From Corynebacterium pseudogenitalium (lineage in GTDB: Bacteria > Actinomycetota > Actinomycetes > Mycobacteriales > Mycobacteriaceae), in the NCBI RefSeq assembly GCF_024453815.1, contig NZ_CP072934.1:2108001-2172000 (forward strand): 64,000 nt of DNA, in the 5' to 3' direction. Of the stretch, positions 26,747-35,200 are shown in pieces. The notes below the pieces were generated by a model. It did not search any database. It was not told the origin of the DNA and saw nothing but the letters and a program-made list of their open reading frames with translations. Made by a program: the position numbers and the translations under genes. Every line of letters begins with the position of its first letter. Positions within the stretch are counted from its first letter, which is position 1.

Positions 26747-29065
26747 GTGTTTTACAGGTGGGGACATTTCGCGTACCGGCAGCGCAAAGTACTGCCGATT
26801 GTGGTCATCGCGGTAATCGTGGTGCTGCAGGTGCTCTTCGGCTCCAAGTTGGGCGAGCGCCTCTCGCAGGAAGGCTGGGAGGACCCGCGCGCGGACTCCA
26901 CCACAGCTGCCACCATCGAGAACGACACCTTCGGTCGCGACAACGCCGGTGATGTCATCCTGCTCGTCCGCGCCCCACAAGGCGTAGCCGACCCCGCCGT
27001 ATTCAACGAGGCCAACCGGCAAATCGAGGCCTTAAAAACCCAGTTCCCGGACCAGATCGACCACATCACCAGCTACTTCTCCGCGCCGAACCAGCAGCAG
27101 ATCACCGAGGACGGCACCGCCGCCTTCGCCGCGATCGGCCTGGCCGGCGACGGCGAACAGACGCTGAAAGACTTCCGCACCATCCAACCCGCGCTCAACG
27201 ACATCACGTTGCCCGGCGACGCCACCGTGCAGATCGCCGGCGCCACCGCCGTCGCCGACGCGCTGGACACCGGCATGGCCAACGACATCGCCCGCGCCGA
27301 AAAAGTCGGCCTGGTGTTCGTAGCCATCATCCTGCTGTTCGTCTTCGGTGGCGTGGTCGCCGCGGCAATGCCGCTGATCGTCGGCATCCTGTCCATCATC
27401 GGCTCCCTGTCACTGCTGTCCATCCTGGCGCAGTTCCAACAGGTCAACATCTTCTCCCAGTCGATTATTACGCTGCTCGGCCTGGGCCTGGCCATCGACT
27501 ACGGCCTGTTCATGGTCTCCCGCTTCCGCGAAGAACTCGACCGCGGCGTCAGCACCGAAGAGGCCGTCGCCGCCACCACAACCACCGCCGGCAAGACCGT
27601 GTTCTTCTCCGCGCTGATGGTCGGGGTGGCGCTCTCCGGCCTGCTCATGTTCCCGCAGGCCTTCCTCAAATCCGTGGCCTACGGCGCAATTAGCGCCGTG
27701 ATGCTCGCCGCGGTCATCTCCGTGACCATGCTGCCGGCGCTGTTCGGCATGCTGGGACCCAACATCGATAAGTGGTCGGTGCGGCGCACGTCGCGAAGGG
27801 GGCGTCGAATAGAAGACACCGTGTGGTACCGCCTTCCGGCGTGGGCGATGCGCAACTCGAAGAAAGTCGTCGTCGGCGCGACCGGCGCGCTGCTGCTGCT
27901 CACCGTGCCGATGGTCGGCATCACCTTCGGCGGCATCAACGAAAGCTACCTGCCGCCCAACCAGGAGACGCGGCAGGCGCAGGACGCCTTCAACGAGGAG
28001 TTCCCGGCGTTTCGCACCGACCCGATCAAGCTCGTAGTCACCAACGCCACCAACGAGCAGCTCGTGGACGTGGTCCTGCAGTCCCGCGAAGTCACCGGCC
28101 TGGCCAAGCCACTGTCCCCATCCCAGGCGACGAAGGACGGCACCACGGTGCTCTCCGCGCCGCTGGCGGACCGCAACGGCGGCCAAGCAGTCGTGGACCA
28201 GCTGCGCGCCATCGAGGCGCCAGAGGGCGTCGGCGTCTACATCGCGGGCACCCCGGCCATGGAAGTCGAATCCATCGAGGCGCTACTCGAGCGGCTGCCG
28301 TGGATGGCGCTCTACATGGTGCTGGCCACGTTCCTGCTGATGGCGCTGCTCTTCGGCTCGCTGATCCTGCCGGCGAAGGCCGTCATCATGAACGTGCTCG
28401 GCATCGGCGCCACCCTCGGGTTCCTCACCCTCGTCTTCGTTGACGGCGTCGGCTCCGGCCTGCTCAACTTCACCCCAGGCCCACTGATGAGCCCGGTGCT
28501 GGTGCTCATCATCGCGATCCTCTACGGCCTGTCCACCGACTACGAAGTCTTCCTGGTCTCCCGCATGGTCGAGGCCCGCCACAACCGCGCCACCACCGAC
28601 CAGTCCATCAAGTACGGCACGGCGCACACCGGCGGCATCATCACCGCGGCCGCCGCAATCATGATCGTGGTCGCCGCCGCCTTCGCCATGAGCGACATCG
28701 TCATGATGAAGTACATCGCATTCGGCATGATCGTCTCCCTGGCCCTCGACGCCACCATCATCCGCCTGCTCATCGTGCCCTCCGTCATGCACCTGTTGCG
28801 CGAGGACAACTGGTGGGCACCACGCTGGGTCAAGCGCGCCTACCGCAGCCTCGGCGAAGGCTCCAGCTCCGTCCCGCTTGTCGACGCCCCCTCCGACCCC
28901 ACCCACACCCCCGTCGACGAAGCGATCGCCCTCGACCCCTCCCCCGCCCGCGCAGGCAGGACCGTCAACGAAAACGCTGACCTGGTCCCCTTCACGGAAC
29001 TGATGCAGGAACTCGAAGCCCGCCGGGCCCTCGAGCAGCTCAAGAAGCGTGAACTTGAACGCTAA
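26747..29065 (+). CDS. cmpL1: MmpL-family transporter, MmpL3/CmpL1-like
   Basis: The 772-residue protein has the RND layout: TM1, first porter domain, TM2-6, second porter domain, TM7-12, then a cytoplasmic tail of about 70 residues. The paired Asp-Tyr motifs of the proton relay are visible in GLAIDYGLFMVSRF (about residue 250) and GLSTDYEVFLVSR (about residue 597). MmpL3-type proteins export trehalose monomycolate. Synteny with trmB and the NYN gene supports orthology to Rv0206c. The C-terminal tail is shorter than in MmpL3, as in other corynebacterial proteins. Start GTG at 26747, preceded by TAGGAG. Confidence 0.93.
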   Translation: MFYRWGHFAYRQRKVLPIVVIAVIVVLQVLFGSKLGERLSQEGWEDPRADSTTAATIENDTFGRDNAGDVILLVRAPQGVADPAVFNEANRQIEALKTQFPDQIDHITSYFSAPNQQQITEDGTAAFAAIGLAGDGEQTLKDFRTIQPALNDITLPGDATVQIAGATAVADALDTGMANDIARAEKVGLVFVAIILLFVFGGVVAAAMPLIVGILSIIGSLSLLSILAQFQQVNIFSQSIITLLGLGLAIDYGLFMVSRFREELDRGVSTEEAVAATTTTAGKTVFFSALMVGVALSGLLMFPQAFLKSVAYGAISAVMLAAVISVTMLPALFGMLGPNIDKWSVRRTSRRGRRIEDTVWYRLPAWAMRNSKKVVVGATGALLLLTVPMVGITFGGINESYLPPNQETRQAQDAFNEEFPAFRTDPIKLVVTNATNEQLVDVVLQSREVTGLAKPLSPSQATKDGTTVLSAPLADRNGGQAVVDQLRAIEAPEGVGVYIAGTPAMEVESIEALLERLPWMALYMVLATFLLMALLFGSLILPAKAVIMNVLGIGATLGFLTLVFVDGVGSGLLNFTPGPLMSPVLVLIIAILYGLSTDYEVFLVSRMVEARHNRATTDQSIKYGTAHTGGIITAAAAIMIVVAAAFAMSDIVMMKYIAFGMIVSLALDATIIRLLIVPSVMHLLREDNWWAPRWVKRAYRSLGEGSSSVPLVDAPSDPTHTPVDEAIALDPSPARAGRTVNENADLVPFTELMQELEARRALEQLKKRELER

Positions 29066-30047
29066 GTGGCTGCGCTGGACAGCACCCGTCGTCATCCTGA
29101 TTGTCGGCCTGGTGCTGTTTCGCGACCGCCTCCCCTTCCTCGGCGAAGCCTGGACCACGCTGCGCCGCGTCCACCCGCTGCCGCTGATCGGGGCCGTCGC
29201 CACCGCCTTTGGCGCCATCGCCGCCATGGCTGCTGTGATGCTGGTACTCCTCAACATCGAAGGGCACATCACCAACCTGCGCAATTGCATCAACATCACG
29301 CTCGCCTCCAACGCCTGGTCCACCACCGTCCCCGGCGGCCCGGCGCTCTCCGCGTGGCTGACCTTCCGCGTCCACCAGTCCTGGGGCGCCTCCACCGGAC
29401 TGTGCGCCTGGTTCTTCGTCGTCTCCGGGGCGTTGTCCACTGTGTGGATGGCGCTCATCGGCATCAGCGCCGTCGTCTTCATGGGCGCGAAACTGTCTGT
29501 GTGGGCCCTGGCCGGGTCGCTCGCGGGGACCGCGGCCGTCGTCGGCGGCCTCTACTGGGCAACCCGCAACCCGACAGTGCTGAAACGCTGGCTGCGCTTC
29601 CTGCCCGCCCGCGTCGCCACCAAAGCCAGCGGCGTTGTCGACCAGGTCGCCGCCATCCAAATGTCGCGCCGCCGCTTCACCGCCGCCGCCGTCTTCTCCC
29701 TGCTCAACCAGGTCCTCGACCTGGCCGTGCTCTACTTCTGCGCTTGGTCCGTCCTGGGCGCCGCCCCAGGTTTCAACCCCGGCCTCAACCAAACCTCCGC
29801 GATGGGCATCACCCTCGCGTTCATCATGACCAAACTCGCCGGCGCCGCCCAGGTCACGCCCGGCGGCGTGGGCACCGTGGAGGCCATCCTCGCCGGCTCC
29901 CTGGTCACCGTCGGCCTCACTCTTGTCGACGCCACCGCCGTCACCGTCCTCTACCGACTCATCTCCTTCGCCCTCATCACCGCCATCGGCTGGGTCGTCC
30001 ACACGGCGGAGTACGCCGGGCGCGGCTACATGCTGGGCAAGGCGTGA
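29049..30047 (+). CDS. YbhN/UPF0104-like membrane protein (lysylphosphatidylglycerol synthase TM region)
   Basis: A 332-residue protein with eight or nine membrane helices and the tract TPGGVGTVEAILAGSLV at about residue 275, typical of the LPG_synthase_TM family. It lacks the soluble catalytic domain of MprF, so it is not a lysyl transferase. It overlaps the MmpL gene by 17 bp, which suggests coupled expression. A homologous membrane protein (Rv0204c) lies near mmpL3 in mycobacteria. A role in lipid flipping or mycolate export is possible. Confidence 0.87.
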   Translation: MNLNAKWLRWTAPVVILIVGLVLFRDRLPFLGEAWTTLRRVHPLPLIGAVATAFGAIAAMAAVMLVLLNIEGHITNLRNCINITLASNAWSTTVPGGPALSAWLTFRVHQSWGASTGLCAWFFVVSGALSTVWMALIGISAVVFMGAKLSVWALAGSLAGTAAVVGGLYWATRNPTVLKRWLRFLPARVATKASGVVDQVAAIQMSRRRFTAAAVFSLLNQVLDLAVLYFCAWSVLGAAPGFNPGLNQTSAMGITLAFIMTKLAGAAQVTPGGVGTVEAILAGSLVTVGLTLVDATAVTVLYRLISFALITAIGWVVHTAEYAGRGYMLGKA

Positions 30048-30086
30048 GGTTGGTCCCATCGCCGCCGAAACCTAAATGGGAGTAAC

Positions 30087-30139
30087 AGGATTGTAGTATT
30101 CCCCTTTTCGTATATATTTTCGAGGATTACTACAATCCT
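30087..30139. promoter_or_regulatory. 12-bp perfect inverted repeat after the MmpL operon
   Basis: AGGATTGTAGTA (30087-30098) and TACTACAATCCT (30128-30139) are perfect inverted copies around a 29-nt AT-rich spacer. It lies 40 bp after the YbhN-like gene and 135 bp before the DUF3054 gene. It could be a terminator, though no T-run follows, or a binding site for a dimeric regulator. Confidence 0.5.
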
Positions 30140-30273
30140 ATTGCTACACTTTGCAGATTAGGCCGCGCCGTCCGGCCACAACCGCAAATCTGTTCACAAA
30201 TTCACTAAGCGGGTTTTGTGGCACCTACCAGCGACCTACCGACGCAACCAGGCACCGGGTTAGACTGTCTGAC

Positions 30274-30618
30274 ATGATTAAAAAACCGTACGCAATTGCT
30301 GCTGACTACGTTGCCATCGCCGCGTTCGCGCTGCTCGCGCGCATCGCGCACCAGACCGAAGAGATGCCGCTGAACTTCTTCGGCTGGCTGGAAACCTTCC
30401 TGCCGTTCGCGGTCGGGCTGGGGTTGGCGTGGCTGGCCACCCGCAAGGACAAGGGGTGGCTGATTTGGCTCATCACGATCGTGGTGGGCCTGATCATTTG
30501 GGGCTTCTACCGCCACAAGCTGCCGCACTACTCGTTCGTCATCGTGGCGAGCAGCATGTCGGCGCTGCTCATGCTGGGATGGCGCGGAGCAGCGAAACTG
30601 ATCCTGAAGCGGCGTTAG
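30274..30618 (+). CDS. DUF3054 family membrane protein
   Basis: The 114-residue protein has four membrane helices. The pattern with ADYVAIAAFALLARIAHQ at the N-terminus and WLATRKDKGW in the middle matches DUF3054. Function is unknown. The ATG at 30274 follows TCTGAC; no strong Shine-Dalgarno is visible. It converges with the 37-aa peptide gene, overlapping it by 4 bp. Confidence 0.82.
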   Translation: MIKKPYAIAADYVAIAAFALLARIAHQTEEMPLNFFGWLETFLPFAVGLGLAWLATRKDKGWLIWLITIVVGLIIWGFYRHKLPHYSFVIVASSMSALLMLGWRGAAKLILKRR

Positions 30619-30728
30619 CTCGACAGCCAACCCATGTTGGCCAGGAAGTCGCCGCCTTGGAGGGCGTAGATCATCCACACGAGGTGGTTGATGATGTCAC
30701 CGGCGATGTCGAGTGCAGAGGAAAGCAT
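30615..30728 (-). CDS. 37-residue amphipathic peptide, PorA-like candidate
   Basis: A short minus-strand frame with start ATG at 30728 and stop at 30615. AAAGGAG stands 9 nt before the start. It lacks a signal peptide. Polar residues recur every three to four positions (S3/S4, D7, D11, N14, Q24, N31) in an otherwise hydrophobic helix, giving an amphipathic acidic peptide. Corynebacteria make cell-wall channels from such 40-45 residue peptides (PorA type). It lies 21 bp after accD3 at the end of the mycolate operon. It could also be an unrelated small protein. Confidence 0.65.
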   Translation of the reverse strand: MLSSALDIAGDIINHLVWMIYALQGGDFLANMGWLSS

Positions 30729-30749
30729 GAAATTCTTCTCCTTTGAGTG

Positions 30750-32294
30750 TTAGAGCGGGCTGATGGTGTGCTTCTTCGGCAGGTCTTGCTCTTGTTTGGT
30801 GGCAAGTTGTCGAAGGGCGCGTCGTAACGAGATGCGGGTTTGGGACGGCTCGATCATTGAGTCGATGAACCCGCGCTCGGCGGCGACGTATGGGGAGGTC
30901 ATGGTTTCGTCGTAGAAGTCCATGAACATCTTCTTCATCGCCTCACGCTGGACGGGATCCTCGATGGCGGCGAGCTGCTTGCCCTGGATCATCACCACGG
31001 CAGCAGAGGAGCCCATGACGGCGATTTGCGCGGTCGGCCAGGCGAGGTTGATGTCGCCGGTGAGGTTCTTGGAACCCATGACGGCGTAGGCGCCGCCGTA
31101 CGCCTTGCGGACGATGAGGGTGACCTTCGGTACGGTGGCCTCGACGACGGCGAATGCTAGTTTGGCGCCGCGGTGGATGAGGCCTTCGCGCTCCTGGTCG
31201 ACGCCGGGCAGGTAGCCTGGCGTGTCCACGACGAAGACGAGGGGGATGTTGTAGGCGTCGCAGGTGCGGATGAAGCGCGCGCCCTTGTCGGCGGCGTCGG
31301 CGTCGATGCACCCGGCCTGGTACATGGGGTTGTTGGCGACAAAGCCGACGGTGCGGCCGTCGATGCGCCCGAAGGCGCAGATGAGGTTCTCGGCGTATCC
31401 TGCCTGGATTTCGACGAGGTTCTCGTCGTCGCCGAGCTGCACGAGGAGGTCCATCATGTCGTAGCCGGCGTTGGTGTCGTCGGGCATGAAGGTGTCGAGG
31501 GCGGAGTCGTCGAGGTCGTCGTCCTCGGGGGCCCATTCGACGGGGGCTGGGTCGAAGGTGGACGTCGGCAGGTGGGCGAGGAGGTCGCGGACGTAGTCGA
31601 AGGCTTCTTCCTCGGAGCCGACGACGGCCTGGATATTGCCGGACTGCTCCTGCACGCGGGCGCCACCGAGTTCGGCGGAGGTGATGTCTTCGCCGGTGAC
31701 TTCGCGGATGACGTTGGGGCCGGTGACGTACATTTCGGACTGGCCGTCGACGGCGACGACGAAGTCGGTGGTCACGGGCGCGTAGACGGCACCGCCGGCG
31801 GACTTGCCCAGCATGATGGAGATCTGCGGGCTGCGGCCGGATAGCGGGAGCTGGCGGCGGGCGATCTCGGAGTACATGGCCAGGGACGTCACGGCGTCTT
31901 GGATGCGGGCACCGCCCGAGTCCTGGATGCCGATGACGGGGCAGCCGATCTTGATCGCGAACTCCATGACCTCGACGACCTTGCGGCCGAAGGTGACGCC
32001 GACGGAACCGCCGTAGACGGTTTTGTCGTGGGCGTAGACGGCGACGGGGCGGCCGTCGACACGTCCGTAGCCGGTGACGACGCCGTCGGAGTAGACGGCT
32101 TTCTCGTCGCCGGGTGTGCGGGCCAGGGCGCCGATCTCAACGAAGGAGCCTTCGTCGAGAAGCGCGGCGATGCGCTGGCGCGGGGTGGTGTTTCCGGCGT
32201 CGTCGCGGCGCTTCCGCGAGCGCTCAGAACCGGGGTCCTGCGCTTTTTCTAGACGTGCACGCAGGTCAGCGAGCTTTTCTGCGCTAGTTGCCAT
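30750..32294 (-). CDS. accD3: Acyl-CoA carboxylase beta subunit AccD3 (mycolate synthesis)
   Basis: The 514-residue carboxyltransferase has two crotonase-like halves. It shows GGARIQDAVTSLAMYSEIARR, the VTGPNVIREVTGEDI tract and VVDTPGYLPGVDQER. With a biotinylated alpha subunit encoded elsewhere it makes the carboxyacyl-CoA extender used by Pks13. The ATG at 32294 is chosen over 32300 because MATSAEKL is the usual N-terminus. Its 5' end overlaps the stop of pks13 by 11 bp, so it is in the same operon. Confidence 0.95.
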   Translation of the reverse strand: MATSAEKLADLRARLEKAQDPGSERSRKRRDDAGNTTPRQRIAALLDEGSFVEIGALARTPGDEKAVYSDGVVTGYGRVDGRPVAVYAHDKTVYGGSVGVTFGRKVVEVMEFAIKIGCPVIGIQDSGGARIQDAVTSLAMYSEIARRQLPLSGRSPQISIMLGKSAGGAVYAPVTTDFVVAVDGQSEMYVTGPNVIREVTGEDITSAELGGARVQEQSGNIQAVVGSEEEAFDYVRDLLAHLPTSTFDPAPVEWAPEDDDLDDSALDTFMPDDTNAGYDMMDLLVQLGDDENLVEIQAGYAENLICAFGRIDGRTVGFVANNPMYQAGCIDADAADKGARFIRTCDAYNIPLVFVVDTPGYLPGVDQEREGLIHRGAKLAFAVVEATVPKVTLIVRKAYGGAYAVMGSKNLTGDINLAWPTAQIAVMGSSAAVVMIQGKQLAAIEDPVQREAMKKMFMDFYDETMTSPYVAAERGFIDSMIEPSQTRISLRRALRQLATKQEQDLPKKHTISPL

Positions 32295-35200
32295 TATCAA
32301 TCCATTCGTTCATGTACTTGCCCACGATGCCAACCGCGGGCTCGTCAACTACTGCCAAATGGTCGCCCGGCAGATGGACGATCGTCAAATCCTTCACGAT
32401 AGCGCCCCAGCCACCGTCCTCGTCAATGTGGGCGTAGGCCGGCTCCAGGGTAATGGCGCCGTCGTGCATGCGCTCGGCGCGGAACAGCAGCACCGGCACC
32501 TGCACGTCCGCCCAGCGGGCGAAGTCGAGGCGGTTGAGGATCTGATTATCGACGAAGGACGCGCGCTGGTGTTCCAGCACCCCGGCGGCGAGCCCGTGCT
32601 CGGAGGCGTCGGTGGTGGCGAGGAATTCCGCCAGCATGTTGAGGACAGCGTCCTCCCCTGCTGTCTCCAGCAGGTCGAAGGGCACCGGGAAGTCCAGCCC
32701 GTAGGTGTCCTTGGCGAACTTGGCGTAGCGCTCCCAACGCGCCTTGGCCTCCTCCGGGGTGTCGGGGGCGGGCTCTGACGGCTGGGTGGTGTCCAGCAGC
32801 GCGATGTACGCGATGCGGTCGTTGCCCAGCTGGTGCGCCACTTCGTAGGCGAGTGCGCCACCGAAGGACCAGCCCGCGAGCACGACCTTGCCCTCGGGCG
32901 CGATGCGGTTGATGTCTTCCACGTAGGCCGCGGCGCGCTCTTCGAGGGTGCCCTCGAGGCGCTCGACGCCGTACACCGCGACGTCGTCTGCTAATCGACG
33001 AGCCAACGGCTGGTACACCGCACTGGACCCACCGGCCGGGTGGAACACGAACACTGGCGGCTTGGTGGTGTGCTCTGGCTGCTGCAGCACCCGGATGTTG
33101 CCTTCGACCTCGGTTTCGAGGCCCTCGCGCACGATGTCGGCGAGCGGCTCGAGCGTTTCCGCGTCCTTGACCTGCTCCGCGGTCACGGTGATGCCGGAAC
33201 GCTCGCTCAGGTGGTTGGCGATGGCTTCGGCCTGCGCGTCGTCGATGGCGGGCAGCTCGGAGGTCACGCCCGCGGCGGCGGTGCCGGTGAACTTGGCCCA
33301 CGCGCCGAAGACCATGCGCTCGGAGGCGTCGCGGGGTGCGACGCCGACGCCCTGGGCGCCCTCAGGCTTCTCGGCGGGCTCGGCGGCAGCAGCATCGGCG
33401 GGCTCAGCGGGCTCGGCGGCAGCCTCAGCGGCCTCCGACTGCACCCCGGTGACCGCGTCCTCGACGATGCGGATGACGTCGGCGACGGAGGCGTCGCGAA
33501 GCGTTTGTACTGGCAGTGGCGGGATCTGGAAGTCGTTTTCCACGCGGTTCTTGATGCGCATGCCCATCAGCGAGTCCAGGCCGAGGTCGATGAGCGGTAG
33601 CTCGTCGGGGAGGTCCTCGGCGTCGTAGCCCATGGACTCGGACACGATGGAGCGCAGGCGCTGCGCGACGGACTCGCCGGAGTTCGGGTCCCAGCGGATG
33701 GCGTCGACGTCCGCGAGCTCGTCGGCGACGGGCGCGGCGTCACCAGCAACCTCAGCCGCCGGGGCCGGAGCAGCTGCGGTTGAGTCCTCCTCAACAGCGC
33801 CGCCAAGGTTGAGTGCGGTAGCGAAGCCCTCCGCCAGCAGGGTGTCCTCGTGGAAGACCTTCACGCTCACCCCGCCGAGCGAGGTCGCCGCGATCGTGGT
33901 CACGTCACCCTCTGCAGGCAGTACGTCGTGGTCCTCGTAGGCCACCACCCGGGAGCCGGGCAGGACTTCGGCGGCGACGGCGTCGATAATCTGGTGCGGG
34001 CTAAACAGCGTGTCCGCGGCCGTCGAGTACGCAACCTGGCCCTCCGGCAGGCGCACCTTCGCGCCGAGCAGTGAGGTGTGCGCGGAGGCGGGGCGCGCGT
34101 CGGTCCAGAATTCGGAGCGCTTGAACTGGGTCAGTGGGGCATCGATACGCGGGCCGCGGCCGTAGAACGCGGTGAAGTCGACAGCGGTGCCGGTGACGTA
34201 CAGCTTCGCGGCGAGGTCCAGGATGGACTCCACCTCGTCGACCTTGCGCTTGCAGGTAAACAGCAGCTGTGCATCCGGCTTCCCCGAAGCGAACGCGGTG
34301 TTCATCAGCCCCATGATCGCCACCGGGTTCGGCGCGACCTCCACGAGCGTGGTGTAGCCCTCAGCAAAAGCGGTCTCGGTGGCCTGCTGGATGTAGACCG
34401 GCTGGCGCGTCATGCGCAGGAAGTATTCGTCGGTGTGCACGACCTGGCCCGGCTGGTACACCACGCGCTCGTCGACGCTGCTCAGCAGCGGGATCCGCAG
34501 CGGGTGGGCCTCAATGCCGGCGATCTGTGCGGCCAAATCGCCCAGGATCGGGTCGAGCGCACTGGTGTGCCCGGCGCCGCGCACGCGCATCAGTCGCGCG
34601 AACTTGCCTTCCTCTTCCAGCTTTTCGACGAGCCCCTTCACGGCACCAACGGGACCGCCGACGGTGAGCATGCCGGGCCCGGCGAACACGGCCGCTTCAA
34701 CACCCGTGCCCTCCAATTGATCAGCACTCAATTCGACGACGGCCATGGCGCCCTCGTCGTCAGTGTCGGCGGTGAGCGCTTCGCCCTCACCCATCAGGCG
34801 AGCACGGTGGCACGCGATCACCATCGCGTCCTTCGCGCTGATGCCTCCGGAGGCGTAGCCCGCAGCGATCTCTCCCATGGACATGCCCATCACGGCTGCC
34901 GGGCGGATCCCGGCGGCGTCAAGCATGTCGGTCAGCGCGATCTGGTAGGCGGTCACCGCGACCTGGCCGGTCTCGGTGTCGTAGGTCAGCCCGTCGTCCT
35001 CGATGATTTCGATGATGGACCAGCCGGCCTCGAACTGGACGATGGAGTCCAGCTCACGCATCCGCTGCGCAAACAGCGGCGAAGATGCCATGAGCTGCTT
35101 CGCCATCTTGCGGTGCTGGGAGCCGAAGCCGGAGTACACAAACACCGGGCCGAGCGCGTTCGGCGAATCCGCCACGGCGATACCGGGGCCGACCTTGCCC

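Noticed and set aside
25547..27022. Minus-strand frame of 491 codons
   Set aside because: It runs antisense through trmB, the NYN gene and the start of the MmpL gene; its sequence is low-complexity shadow.
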